Positions 12,433-25,178 of a DNA stretch of 64,000 bases are shown one piece after another. Position numbers and translations under genes: made by a program. The notes under the pieces are model-generated. The model was not told the DNA's origin. It saw only the letters and a program-made list of their open reading frames with translations, and did no database searches. This DNA comes from Caenorhabditis remanei (Eukaryota > Nematoda > Chromadorea > Rhabditida > Rhabditidae). Location: assembly GCF_010183535.1 (NCBI RefSeq), contig NC_071331.1, positions 17,112,001 through 17,176,000 on the forward strand, given 5' to 3'. Position 1 is the first letter of the stretch. The number at the start of each line of letters is the position of its first letter.

Positions 12433-15400
12433 ACTCGTCTCCTCTAACAACTTTTTTTTTCTCATGCCGTTTTTTTTTGGTTGGTCAAGTATGCCAGTAC
12501 GCATAATATAATTGAATTCTGTAAGGAGTTGCATCAACGAAAAAGCACCCAAAAAAATATGGAGAAAGTCTAGAGTTTGGGGGGAAAAGAGGGCGAAACA
12601 GAAAACGGTTCAGTTTCCTGTTTTATTTGCTTTTCCGCTTTTTACACTCTATCTCTCTTCACTTTTTGAATTGTTCGAAACGATTTTAGTCTCTCTTCCA
12701 AATTTTTTTAGATTCCGGATTGTGCATAGATACAGTACTTCCGGTTTTCAGTTAGGGGATGTTTGTACCAAATAGTTTACAGTAACCTTCTTGACCTCCA
12801 GTTTCAGAAATATTTCGAAAGTTAGAAGACAGTGTAGCTAACTGGAAAGTTCTACAAAACTTGCACGTTCTTCTACAGTACAAAACATGAGTTCACAGGA
12901 AATTTCTAGTCCGACTGAATAAATAAATACCTTAAACTTTCGACAACGTTTGGACAATAAAATTAGACAAAGTGTGAAGATAAGAATCTTCTGGGCTACG
13001 GATATGGTGATATTGAATTTCAAAGTTTGCAAAAAAAAACGTTCCGAAACAGATACAGTACTCCATGGATCAAAAAAGGCGCTTTTTCTGACACTTTTTC
13101 ATTTCTATCACCACCAACACCGTCTTCTTCTTTTTTCGTTGTTCCCACCCTCTTCATTTCCTTTTTCTTTAAACCCCTCCCCCAATTCGATCGGACCCTT
13201 TTTCTTCTTCTTCTTTCATCCTATTCTAATTCTTTTGCGGCTTCTCCTTCATTTCGACCACACAACACTTCTTCCGAAATTTTCGGGGTGCGAAACGAAA
13301 TGCCTTCTTCGTCTTCTTATACGTTAATCAGACGTATTTTGAGAAAGAGAATCAAATTAGAAGGGCACCGCGTGGACAGCAGAAGGAGGAGGAGCACTAT
13401 GTCAACATTTTGGGAAGAAGTAGAAAACGAAGGGTAAGACCCAAGAAGAAGAACGAGAAGAAGGAAAAGAAGGAGGTGACAAATGGTAAGTGGTTTTGGA
13501 GCCAAGAAGAAGAATGGAGAGTAATTAGAGGTGTGTTGCTTAAGGAGTGACCACTCATTGACTTCTAAAAGACAATTGGATCAAGTAGAGAGCCTTCGTA
13601 ATTATAACGGTGCATTCAAATTTTTGAAACGAACTGTCTTATGCTAAAGTTCTTTGTAAGAAAAAAATATGGATGAGAAATTTTCGAAACTGGAAAAACA
13701 TGAAGGTTTCAAGTTTAAATGTGAAATGTTCGGAGCATTTCAGAGATGTACGGTACGATAGAAACTAGAAGTTATTTTGATTGAACTGTATCGTGTTCCA
13801 ATAAAATCAAAAAGTGATCAAAGTTAGAAATACACAAAAATTATAATAAACGTGTGAGAGCGGTGAATAAGAGAAAAGAGTCATCGGCAGTTGCGGTGAT
13901 TACATTGAACGGTAGAGAGGGGAACAGGAGAAATAGTGTTGTGAAGATGAGAGACGCAGAAAAGGCGGCTTCTGTATGCAGGTGGCTTTAGATGGCTCTT
14001 GACGAGCACACATAGAGATCAAGAGACGCAGAGAGAAGAAACAGTTTATATGTATTCTATTCTGTTAGCTCAGATGGTGTTTGCCAGGTATCCTGCCCGG
14101 TTTCCCTCTGAATATGTGTAATTTTTTATGAATTGTCCAAATTTGTTTAAAATTGAGTAAATTTGGGCTGATCACAAGCAATGTCCATCTCGGGTTTCAT
14201 GACTTGTAACATGATAGATTGACGGAAGAACAGAGTAAATAGCGAACAGACAAAATATGAAATCAGAGAAAACGAAGAAGAGAAGAAGACGATGACAAAT
14301 GACAACCATCTGAGAGAGGTACATAATTGATGGTCAGAAGTTGAAGAGTTGAGATGGATTTAGAAGATTCAGAGATCTCTTCATTCAGATGTTTTGAAGA
14401 ATTCAGTCTCTCAAGAATTTAAATTTCAGATGACAGGTCAGCGGAATTCCACACAAGGATTCTAGATATTTCAACTGAAAAATTCTTATTTTCAGAACTG
14501 TTTGGTGTTGAGCTATGATCCTGTTGAATTCATCTTCAAAGTTGGTTTCAAAGTTCTTACTTCGATTCTCAGCAAGATTTCAGATTTCGTTATACTGCTG
14601 TCAGTGTGAAATTTCTGAATTAGAGAGTGTATCACAGCGTCTCAGATAGTCTTATGGTCCCAATTTATGTAGAATGTATAGAACAAAATAAGATCTCCAT
14701 ACTTAAATAAAATCTTCTTTGCACGGATCCTTCACAAATGAAGCTCTAGAAGTTAGAATCTGTGATAGACTTCCAAATTAGCGGATTTCCACTAAAAACT
14801 AGGAAATCATTATTTGGTTGATACTGTAAATCTGTAAGCTTTCACGAAATTCATAAGGTAATAAAAGTTCTGAAAGAAAACCATTCGAAATTTCATCACA
14901 GATTTCATAATTCTGCTCAAACAAATGAATTAGTCAAGGCCAATTCAAAAAACCGATTGAAAAGGGTAGTGTTTCTTTGCTTGCTTTCTCTTTTTTTGCG
15001 ATGCCATCAATCTCAAATAGTGGTGCATCATCGTGGGAACCTTTCATTTTTGACCTATTCATTCCCTTTGACGTATGTCTTTCGGGCGGTCGCTTTTTAC
15101 ACAAAAAGAGAAAAATAAAAAGATAGGTGAGAAAAAAGAGAAAAAAGAGAATACAGTAGGCATCTATTTGTGCAATAATCTATTCTAGAGGGTCCTTATT
15201 CCCGATTATCAAAACTAATAAAGAGAGGGAAAGGAACGAATAGAAATTGGTCAATTGCTCAAGGGACCTCAAAAGTATTTGCCCTCTGCGGAAGTTGGTT
15301 GCTCTTTGCCCAATTGTCATTGAGATAAAATCAGATGAACGAAGAAGAAGAAGAAGGGGAAGGAGAAGCCGATGGAGACACTTGTAAGGAACCAATTGGG

Positions 15401-15704
15401 TGAAGAGATAATTTATGGACGAACGGAGGAGTCAAATGAATGAAACAACGATGAATCAACGGCTTGATTATAAAGTTTGTACAACTTATTTTGGGAAGAA
15501 GCTGAAGAAAATGAAAAGGAAGGGAGAAGGGAGAGATGACGATAGGGTTCAATGGTTTTTAGAAGTAAATAGAGAGTGGAATGAGTGGTACAATGACGAA
15601 ATGAGGATGGACTAATGTGGTGGTCCAGTAAACTGAATGTGTGCGGAATCAGATTTTAAAAATTTAAATGTAAAGTTTTTTAAACGACCTTAAAACCTGC
15701 GATT

Positions 15705-15883
15705 GAGGCGCACCCGCTAGCAAGAGTTTGGAACATATTATCTCGGCTGCCTTTAGAGATATGAACATTATTTCAACTAAAGAAATGTTCTATGAATATT
15801 AAGCTATATTTTTAGAATTAGCAGCTTTTTGATATTTCCTTTGGGAACCGAGATATGCGAACAGACACCGCTAGACACGCCTC
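15705..15883. repeat. Foldback/MITE-like inverted repeat
   Basis: The left arm (15705-15765) and the reverse complement of the right arm (15835-15883) both begin GAGGCG, share CTAGC-like words, and contain near-identical ATCTCGG(C/T)T(G/C)CC cores. The outer tens of bases pair imperfectly around an AT-rich centre. This looks like a small non-autonomous DNA-transposon-type repeat; the family is unknown. Confidence 0.55.
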
Positions 15884-17795
15884 TACTACAGATTTTACGG
15901 TATAATTATCATGAATCATTTTGAAGAATATTCCAAAAGCGAAATCTGTATATCCAAGGAACGAGCTGGTTTCAAATTATATTTCTATAGCTCTAACTAA
16001 TCTGTAACGGTATCTTGATTGAATTCTAGAACCGATTCTTTCCTGGGAGATCAATACACTCTGGAATACCATGAAGAACAACTTCATGGAAGACCAGTTG
16101 TCTCAAAACTCTGATGATGAAGTTCGTGAAGTTACACTGATAATCAGATTATAATAAACCGTATTCTCCCTAAAAAGTAAGATCAAAACTCGAAAAAAAA
16201 CCACGAAACCTAGACTTTCTAATTCCAAAATCCGCTTCCTCACTTCTCGACAAAGTATCGAATTCACGAAAAGTGCGGCGCGTCTTTTCCGCCTACAATT
16301 CCCCTCTTCTATAGGTAAAATGCGAAAAAAAGTTGCATTTCACAAAAGAGACACCTCAAACAAGCAAGCACAAAAAACAAAGAATCTTTTGGAAGGAGGA
16401 GCTCGAGCTCTCTCTTGTTGCTCAAACAGTGCATCTCTTCTCTCGTCAACAGGCAAAAAAAGTGTAATCGCAAAAATACAAAAGCCGTTTTGCCTTGAGT
16501 CTACCCAGAGACATTGGATGAGAAAAAGATATTTAGAGAAAGGAAATAATGGATGAAATCATAGAAAGAGAGGATATAAAAGTGTAGGCGGAAATAAGGA
16601 AGAAGAAGGAGTCGATACAGTTTGTGTCATGAATTGAAAGGGAGGAGCAGAATGATATTTCATGGATTCATTTGGCAAATGGATCAATGGGAAATTGTGG
16701 TAGATCAGAACATAAACTAGACAGGAAAAAACTCATGACATATACAGTTAAAGTATATGGAACAGTATCTGAATAGGTCCCGGAGTTTGAAAGTCCGCAA
16801 TCTAGCTACATACATTATGCACCAGCGAGCGGATGCTCTAGAAGACGATGAAAGGCAATTTTCTAAAAAACTTAGTTGTTTTGTCCGGTCTCTTTTGAGT
16901 AACTTTCACTTATTCTTTTATGAAAACAGTCTAGGAAAACCAAGGTAGGAAATTCTATTTTGACAATCTCATAACTCAATTTTTGGAATTTCAGAACAGT
17001 AACAATTCTCAGAAATCGAACTGAAAATAGTTCTCTTCGTACCAAATGACTGGTCAAACTCATTGAATAAGTGACTAAATGTGTTGGAGCGGACCCGTTT
17101 GTTTGAATCGTAAAGTCAAAATAAAAGAGTGTCGAGTTCTGAAATAGAGTTTCTCCTGAACACCCTTTCTCTGCGTCTCTCCAACTCACTCACTCTATCA
17201 AATGGTCACCAAGTGGCTGTAACTCGACACCGTGACGGCTTTCGTTTCGGAATATTCAAATTTGGAAAGAGGGTGGGAGTTGGGTCTGTTTGTCTACTCC
17301 CTTTCTCTTCTACACAATTAATGACTCAATATGCAAATTTCACGTAATTGAAATTGTTGTGTTGAGAAATTCAAGATGTTTTGAAGGCACTGTACTAAAT
17401 GCATTTGAGATGACAGTTTTCACGAAAAAAACATAATTATCTGATTCATTGAAATCAGAGAAAGAAAAACAAAGAAAAAGTGAACATATTGAAAACATTG
17501 GTATGTGATATCCAGAGAGAGAGAGACTCCTATCCACTTGAAATGTTCGGCAAACGAGAGAGATTTTCAAGTGTATCTGGTCAAAAGACTGACCATCTAT
17601 CGATAACATTATGGAACAAGAAACACTTTTCCAGAGAATCAGAATCAGATTTTCACAAAGCTTTTTATGGTTGACATACGGTACTGGAAGATTTACCGTT
17701 AGACTACCGGTGAATCGTCTAGTTCCAGAAGCCATCTTTTCCGTTGCCAATTTTAAAAATAAAAGTCATAGCGGGGCGTCCCCTTCAAAGCCTTA

Positions 17796-17827
17796 GTTTG
17801 TGGATCTCAACCGTGAGATCCACAAAC
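17796..17827. repeat. Perfect 14-bp hairpin with a 4-nt loop
   Basis: Positions 17796-17809 (GTTTGTGGATCTCA) are followed by ACCG and then by the exact reverse complement at 17814-17827. It is the longest perfect stem with so short a loop that I noticed. It lies about 375 bp beyond the 3' end of the nuclear-receptor gene, next to a short GC-rich patch. It may be a foldback relic or an RNA structure. Confidence 0.85.
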
Positions 17828-17876
17828 AGAATCAAAGTCAAGTCACGTAAAACAGAAATGTTCAGTGTAATTTTCT

Positions 17877-18080
17877 TCAATAAATCATTTTTATGATTAG
17901 AGACTTCGTACAAAGAGTTGTTAACGAACTGATCAACGCCGTGATTGAATACGAAATCGTAAAATATTGATGGCTTCCTGGTTGTCTGAGAAGTTGAACG
18001 ATTTCTATAGAGAACAAAGTTTCGTGTTCAACTGTAAACTGATTCTCACTTGTTTCCGCATGATCGGTATCTGTTGCCAT
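17877..18080 (-). CDS. Weak small ORF, 67 aa
   Basis: The ATG at 18080 opens a 67-codon frame whose first 30 residues are acidic and polar (MATDTDHAETSENQF) and whose tail is hydrophobic (about residues 40-60), which could be a C-terminal membrane anchor. It sits about 120 bp 3' of the nuclear-receptor stop on the same strand. No family is recognised and chance is a real possibility. Confidence 0.2.
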   Translation of the reverse strand: MATDTDHAETSENQFTVEHETLFSIEIVQLLRQPGSHQYFTISYSITALISSLTTLCTKSLIIKMIY

Positions 18081-18199
18081 TATTTACTCTTTTTTTCACT
18101 TTCAGACCTTATATGGCAAAATTGAACTATCCAAGAAAATTGAAAAAATTTATTCCAAAACTACTAATATAATTCAAAAATGATTTGATTTAGCAAACT

Positions 18200-20895
18200 T
18201 TATTGATATGACATTCTACGAGAAGATTCTTTTTCACAATCGGAAGACCCAGCAGATGAAAATATTGAATTTCCTGATCGAAGTGGGCTGAGACGCGCTG
18301 AAAGTATTTTAAGATTGTTGACTGGAAAATAGATTTTGAAACTCATGAAACGAACAAAAACCATCGTAAGAAGTTTCTGGATTAAGAGATCAGATGAGGA
18401 AGGGAGTGGGCGAATCACTGTTTTCTACTTATGACGGTGCTCGTTGGTCTTTTGATCTATTCGTAAACAACGAGTTCACAATTTATCAGAAAATGGAGGC
18501 GTTTGAATACGGTAACTATCAAAAATCTCTTCTGATTGCTGTCTCAATCTCGTTCGGAAGCTTCAAAAAGTCTTATTCGAAATGATGGAACCCGAATCCG
18601 ATCAGTTGCAAAATAGATCCTTCTCTCACAATCCTGAGCTTTTGCTCGTGATTTTAATCATTTAAAAAGCACTAAAAGGGATTTCAATGATCAATAATCG
18701 TCTTATTTCTTCTGATGTGTCTTGAGTTAAAATCCTAGGAATCTCGTTCGAAAGTTGAAATCATATGAGGATGAAAGCGGATGATCGAAATCTCTTTTCA
18801 TCAGATGAAAGTTCTTGTGATTTTGGAAAAAAGCATTCTATTTTGAGAGGAGGCTTTTGATTATCTTTTGGAAGAATGATGACACTCCGGACTATAGAGA
18901 ATAGCAGCTATTAGCACGGTACTGCTCTTACAAATGCGCTCCACCGAATAGGACGATTTCGGCAGAGCTCAATTGCAACAACCATACTTCATGTACTCTC
19001 TATTTACACTTTCTTTTTTTTCTGTACTTGTTTTCTAACTCCTTACCTCCAAAGCATTCTGTACGTCCTGGACTTGGAATAGAATATCTGTTTGTTCACT
19101 GAAAGTTTCCACCTGGAAAAAGAAGAAAATCGAATTAAAATTCGATCAGACACACACAAAATACGTACCCCATTCATCAACAATTTCATAAGTGCATTTT
19201 TATGTTTTGTGTACTCATTTCTCATTATTTCCATTCCCTTATCGGACACTGAAGTTACCACAATTCCTGAAAAAATGAAGACAATAACAGAGAAAATATT
19301 GGAAAAGTTCTCACCTGTTGAGAAGAAAACACACGCTTTGAGAAGTGAATAGTGCAGATCAGTGACTTTTAGATTCATCATTGGATATATTACAAATGAA
19401 AACATTGTCTCTGTAATTGAAGAGAAAAGAGATCTCAAATGTTCATCTTCCACTGAAATCCATCGATCAGATTTCAATGGATAGACATTTGAACAGCCGA
19501 AAAGAAGACCTTCACACATTTCTACTCTTGTTTGATAAGCCATTGTGAGGAATGAGCAAGGAGCAAGACGACTGATAAACCACGCACGCTGGAATCAAGT
19601 TTGAAATTTAAGAGAGGTATAGATGGGTACCTTATCAGTTGGAGAAAGTTGATTGAAGACAGGAAATCGAGTTGCAAAATCCAGAAAATGAACAATGGAT
19701 CTAGACCAACTTCTACAGAAATTCTCGAAATTTAAGATTTCCAACGGTTTCCACTCTCTCTGAAAAGAATACACGAGTTCTGGAAACCTAGAACCATCCA
19801 CTAACTTTGAAACGTGGACACTGCGGTGACGTTTTCTGAATCAAATCCAGCACATTACTACCCAACATTCGATCTATTAGTTGATTCTCCTCCTCTCTGC
19901 ACATATTCGATTCGCAATAATTATTCTCACAGTATCTGAAACATTAAATCTCCAAAATTTCATCTAAAATTCCTTCTCTCACTTCTCCAAATTCATATAA
20001 ACCTGTGCCATCTCCATCGCCTCGGCCACGCCCATTTCGGTGTCCTTTGAACTCTTTGGAGTGCTCTCCGCGGAGCTCGATACCTCGCAATCCGTGCTTG
20101 GTGAGGTGTACTTTCCGCGGATATCTTGAAGGGATAAGATTGTTTTTTTTCGAAGGGATTGTGTCTTGTGTTTTCATAAATTACCTTTAACATTCATCCC
20201 AACTTGAAGACACTTTTTGTACCGACAAGCTCTACAGATATTACGAGTTCCTTTTTGAATTACACACATATTTCCACGATAACATTCAAACTTCTTTTCA
20301 GACATGTACACTCGACGAAAGAATCCTTTGCAGCTTCTGGAAAATCACTGTAATAGCAGGGATTCTGTTTCAAGCAGAGACCTCAATTCTCAGAATACGT
20401 ATAGACAAAACACATTTTCATAGTCTATAGTTTTACTCTCTATTGTATTTCCTTTCAGACTCGATTCCAAGTAATTGTATTCAGTGGAAATTAACTCGAT
20501 TTTTATTCAGAGATCAGGGGAAAACGACACAGGTCATTCAAAAGCGGAGCAAAATGAAAAAATATGTTCATAATCCGGTTTTGTTAAGAAAAAAAGAAGA
20601 AAGACAATGAAAACCAAGATTTTTAAAGAGTATGAATTGACCTTCAAGTTTGTTTACAAAGCAATCTTATTTCGTTAAACTAGCACATTTTGGAGTTTCA
20701 AAAGATGCCAAAAGATGTTTTGAGACTATTTTTTGCAACTAAGATTGAAAATTTGCTAGACCTCTTCCTATGAAACTACTCGAAAACTTTCAAAAAAAGA
20801 ACTCACGGACAACAGATGGTTCCATAATGTGGTTGACCATTCGAATCATCACAAACTCGACATATTAATATTGCATTTTCAGGAGAAGACATCAT
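18200..20895 (-). CDS. Divergent nuclear hormone receptor, about 418 aa
   Basis: Nine exons join in phase: 20807-20895, 20185-20336, 19983-20124, 19806-19935, 19631-19759, 19315-19588, 19169-19266, 19047-19112, 18200-18376 (1257 nt). The start gives MMSSPENAILICRVCDD, only 11 residues before the first zinc-binding Cys. The DNA-binding domain (about residues 12-80) has both C4 fingers: CRVC...HYGTICCPSCKGFFRR, then CYRGNMC...CRACRYKKCLQVGM. A Ser/Thr/Glu-rich hinge follows, then a ligand-binding-type helical region with FATRFPVFNQLSPTDK, the hallmark loop of the expanded nematode receptor group. It presumably binds DNA in the nucleus; ligand and targets are unknown. The last exon follows a 670-bp intron and is the least certain, though its phase fits and AATAAA overlaps the stop. 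The orthologue cannot be named from sequence alone. Confidence 0.82.
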
Positions 20896-22239
20896 CCACC
20901 GCCGCCGTCTTCCCTATCACTTTTTCTTCTGAATGAGCATATATATGCTCTCTTCTTTTCCTCTTCCCTCCTCCCTCCTTCAGATTATATTCATCGTCTG
21001 GCTCCTTATTTCTCGTTTCCATGACTACTCTCTCATTTTCTTTTGATCTTTCTGTTTTTCTCTTTCGTCATTTCTTTATTTCTCACATAAATCCCTCCTT
21101 ATTTGACCGAAAAACACTCTCCAAATATAAATGGAAAGTGTTTGGAGGGAGAGATCATGATGACGCTTTGAACTATACAACACGGAGGTTATCACAATGA
21201 CGTTGTTCGATCAAAAGAGGAGTACAAGTGAACCGAAATGAAAAGAAAAAAGAAGAAAAAGTGGAGGTCGAATTGTTTCTGGAGATTCTCAAACAAAATA
21301 CAATGTTCGCACTTTGATGCATACATTATGGAGTCTGTTGGTCTGAGAGTTGTGGGTCGAAGCTCAAATTTGAGGTTTTCGATCTGTAATTCTAGTTGTT
21401 TCCCAATAAAATTTTAGTTCAACACGGAAGAAAACTCGTCCGAATAATGTCACTAAAATTTTTCAGCTGTTTCAGGTTGACTGATTCATGCTTGTTCTCT
21501 GAAACAAAATAAGAATACATCTAACGTTGATAGAATTCTTACTAGGGAAGGTCACCGAGTCAGTATGGAGTTATGGGACGTGACCTATATCATTGGAAAG
21601 CTGAGAAAACGCTGATTTCAAATATAAATTCAGTTTTTGCTCTCGAGGCCTGGTATTCGAGAAAAACGGGGTCAAAGTGTGGACCCCTAACAAGCCATTA
21701 CCTTACCAACGTGTGTAAGTGATCACAGAATCATAGAAGACTAAACAATTTTAGGTGGGTTATTGAATTGGGACATGGAATAGCATTTTCCCAGCAACAT
21801 TTTTGGAAAACACTGAAAATGTTTTAAGCGCGAAAGCCTCAATTTCTAACCGATTAAAATAGGAAACTAAATTATTTACAGATATTTGTCATGATTCTCT
21901 ATGGATCTTCAAAAGTTTTTTTCCATAGAAAAGAGATTCGTTGAGAAGATTTTGTTCTGTCTTCGATTAAGCTTGGTAACTTTTTCACTTCTGAAATCGA
22001 AAAATGTGTTTACCAAAAGTTCGACGAATACCTCCGAAACCAGTGAATTGATATATTTTATTTTGCTGCCCGGTATTGTTAAATCGACCGAAAAGTCTAC
22101 AGAAAAATGTTATTTTTCTGTTCAAGGTGTTCAATATTCTGTAAACGAATAAATTTTCATTTACTTCCATGTGCAACAATAAATTACAACAATTTCCATT
22201 GATAACACAATCATCTCTTAAAATGTAATTTCAGATAGC
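20896..22239. other. 5' flank of the nuclear-receptor gene; dispersed-repeat-like block
   Basis: The first few hundred bases upstream of the receptor ATG are CT-rich and presumably hold its promoter. At 21540-21715 is a compact block with a small palindromic core (TCTCGA...TCGAGA) that resembles interspersed nematode repeats, but I cannot name a family. No convincing exon was found; the frame 21901-22152 has no splice or start support. Confidence 0.35.
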
Positions 22240-22724
22240 ATGGAAGAAGAACCAATTACGCTTTTCGACCAAGATATGAAAGAACCCTCAATGAAGGAAA
22301 CTTCATTTTCTCAGTTGTCAATAAATCGAGAGATATGACGAGAGATTGTTTGAACTTTGATTTGATCCCTCTTTATCATTTGAATAGGTCAAAAACACGG
22401 TTTCTTGGTGATTTGAATTCTTGTATTTTGATCGGAAAAGCGGGTTTTCCTTCTCTTCTTTTCTCCGTTTTCCATGTTTCATTCATCCCTTTTCGTCTGA
22501 AAAATACGTATCAATTGTAGTTTGAAAGTAACGATCTTTGGGTGTTCTGTTTTTGCAGAGAAGTGACGTCTTCACAAGTGGAATCTGAATTTTACGTCGT
22601 TTACACTGAAAATGAAATGACTGAAAATCATAATAAGATGGTTATTCTCGATAGAAGATGTTATCTGAGAAGTTGTGAAACGAGAATTATTACAAAAGTT
22701 TCCGATTTTCCAACTGAAAAATAA
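22240..22724 (+). CDS. Candidate small two-exon gene, 79 aa
   Basis: The ATG at 22240 lies 6 bases after a TTTCAG that could be a trans-splice site. Exon 22240-22313 joins in phase to 22559-22724 (acceptor TTTTTGCAG) to give 240 nt including the stop. The product is acidic at the N-terminus (MEEEPITLFDQD) and charged at the C-terminus (EFYVVYTENEMTE...LRSCETRI). AATAAA overlaps the stop codon, as in many compact worm genes. Against it: the donor (GTTGTC) is weak, and I recognise no domain. Confidence 0.3.
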
Positions 22725-23176
22725 AAAACAGAGAAGATGGAAACTTGTGATAAATCACCTTGAGTGTAAATGGAAGTCACGCTAGTCTCATTCTCTCATC
22801 AATCATCTTGTTATCATTTGGATTAATCATTAGGTCAAACCGATCAAGGTTTCCTTTTTTATTTGTTTTTGATGATTCTTTGGAGTGAACTGAATGTTCG
22901 ATTCAAAGAATGATTGAAGTGATTATTGAGAGAACAGAGATCTTGATTTAGAAGATGGAATCAATTAGTTTTTGAACGCTATCAAATTGAGAAAAACGTG
23001 AGATCAGTTGGGAATGCTGTGAAATCAAACTGCCAAAGTACTACTAGACTATAAACGTTTTCATTCTCATATTGAGGATCCGATCGGTTGATGAATACAA
23101 ACTGTGTGCTCTTGGTGAGCTTTATGAGCGCTTCAGTGCTCTAAGATTCAGTTCTAAGGTTCAGTCAGAGTAATTT

Positions 23177-23458
23177 TCATGAGCTACCAAGCGGGAATTC
23201 ATATATGAAAGTTGCAGATGGAAAGTCAAAATTTGAGTTTTTAACCGAGTTTTCGAACTGCTTAATAATTTTAATTGTGTAGAAATAAATTACTTGAACT
23301 GACTCCCACACAGAACTCTCAAACCTAAATTTGATCTGTTCCACTTCATTCAGGTATAATTGTTCTGGAAAAAAAGTTATCAGATGAGATAATGGTTCTC
23401 CGTTATCTGAAACCACGATCTTAAACTTTTTGGAGCGTTCTGGCTCTTTGTGATGCAT
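23177..23458 (-). CDS. Candidate ORF, 93 aa, unknown
   Basis: The ATG at 23458 opens 93 codons with a composition more protein-like than nearby frames (MHHKEPERSKKFKIVVSDNG..., then NEVEQIKFRFESSVW). A possible acceptor (TTTTTTCCAG) lies inside at about 23369 and a possible donor after SSVWESVQ. The true structure may therefore be a middle exon rather than a single ORF. It could be a degraded gene fragment. Confidence 0.25.
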   Translation of the reverse strand: MHHKEPERSKKFKIVVSDNGEPLSHLITFFPEQLYLNEVEQIKFRFESSVWESVQVIYFYTIKIIKQFENSVKNSNFDFPSATFIYEFPLGSS

Positions 23459-25173
23459 GTTCTCAAAATCGGACTTCAAGTTAAAGCGACTCTTACTACA
23501 CCAACTTTGGTTTTTTAAATAACAAAACTGAAATCATTCAAGAAATAATTCGTCAAGTTCCGTGAGCACTTTGAAATTAGAAACCTCTCCCTACAAGAAA
23601 TCCCACCGTATTTCTGAATTTCCTGCTATTTTTTCAAACGATGACGTCTCCAGTGATGTCATTTCACCTCCTGTTTCTCATAATTCCCTCTCTATAAAAA
23701 TACAGACCAGTCTCTCATTCACTCTCTGACTCATTTTATATCATTGATCAAAATTTTGCGAGTTTCTAGAAAATTCAAATAAAAACTGAATTTGAATTGA
23801 CCTCTTCGACGACATAAATCACTTCCCGATGACGTCCCTCTTCTGCAAAAAAACGTCCAATTTCTATTTACAACCTGTCTCTATCTACCAGTTCTCTCTC
23901 TATCTCCACACCCATTTCATCTACTTTTTACCGTTCGTTCTCTGAAACGCCTCATCAAAATTCCGTATCGTATCGCTTATTGACAGTTTTTCCTCGTAAA
24001 TCAACGCCGATGCCACCGAAAAAAATGGACGGATTCATTCTCGTGTTTCAACGAATTGTTTTTGGGAAACCGGTTCGCGAAGTGATTCGGACGTCTTCTA
24101 TTCTCTTCTTCTTTTCTTCTCTATTTCTCTTTTCGTCTACCATCTTCTGAATTGTGTTCTTTAACCGAATTTTGCATTAATCAAGAAAAATTGAGTTTAG
24201 TTTGATACTGTTTTTTGAGTTTTCAGTGAAAATTAAATTATACATAGATTGTCGGAAATCTTCTATATTAGTAGGGCTTGGACCTAAATCTTCATGTTTT
24301 GATTGCTATTTTTAACAAACTTTCTCTAATTTTGATGACTCTTCACACCATTAAGTAGCTTTAATCATTCAGGGCGCTTTGAATGAAACGCACATTTCCT
24401 GGCAATCCAAAAATTGACTTTTTTTTCAAAATCTCCTATTTTTCCATTTTTTTCACTTTGTCATCTATTTTATTTCCAATTATCTAAGCTTCATTCCAAT
24501 TCTCCGTTGTGTTGTTGTGTTCAGAATTCGTAAATATCAGTTACAAAAAGAAAACAAAAATAGATGAAAAAGAGAGGAAAAGATGAAAATTTCGAGATAA
24601 GAATCCGTCGAAAACCTGAAAGAAATGTCTACTGATTCATCAAAAGGCTTAGCCACAAACGTCTCTCTTTCCTGGTTTCTTCTCGAAAAAAGTTGCTCTG
24701 GATTGGAAAGAGTAGTCTTCTTCTTCTTCTTTTTCTTTTTCCTCTTTTCACGTCAACGTCGTCTGGGACCATTGGAAAAAAAAGAAGAAGCAGCAAGCAT
24801 ATAATTGAGACGAGAGAGCACGCCTTCTGAAAGGGACCCAGACTGAATGTATGCCCTCCTAACGGCTCTTTCTCTCTCTCGGATTTCCTAAAACATTGAA
24901 GGCCTTTCCCTTCTCTTTTTTATTTTATTTTTTTCCCGCAAGCCATTTCTGCATCTTCACGCTTCTGACTACATTGGAATGAGACGAGAAAATAGTGTGA
25001 GAGACGTAGAGACGCAGAGACGAAATCTGAGAAGCCTCTTCTTCTCGTTTATCTTCCGGGAGCCATTCTATTCAACTGGTTCTTCGTGCCCTTTTATGAG
25101 AAAATTCAGAATTTAACGGATTTTTTGTTTACTTTTCTCACATGATTAAGCGGGATTGACTTGGGTTTGATCT
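23459..25173. other. Gene-poor interval left of the retrotransposon
   Basis: I see no supported exon or RNA gene. The sequence is AT-rich with CT-rich runs (23840-23940, 24700-24760). The retrotransposon interrupts this interval at 25174-25178. Confidence 0.5.
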
Positions 25174-25178
25174 AGATT

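Larger units (their letters stand above)
8269..17795. other. Long gene-poor interval
   Basis: I see no supported exon on either strand across about 9.5 kb. The open frames are low-complexity shadows of purine- or pyrimidine-rich tracts (for example 9000-9700, 12200-12500, 13100-13500). The flanking genes are convergent, so this is 3' flank on both sides. It contains the C16 tract, the 15.7-kb foldback, and a short directly repeated TTACGGTAATA near 10460-10480. A tRNA A-box-like word at 14064-14080 has no B box. Confidence 0.6.

Noticed and set aside
14064..14110. tRNA gene suggested by TTAGCTCAGATGGT (A-box-like)
   Set aside because: No B box (GGTTCGANNCC) at the right distance and no pairing acceptor stem.
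17340..17750. Minus-strand 136-codon frame
   Set aside because: Begins at a TTG rather than ATG, has no splice or family support, and overlaps equally long plus-strand frames.
20367..21475. CTGTTTCA words (20367, 21467; also near 4413, 51680, 58525 and 61378) as upstream motifs of type-1 piRNA genes
   Set aside because: Copies are scattered and few, some fall in coding sequence, and there is no cluster. This is little above the chance rate; small-RNA data would be needed.
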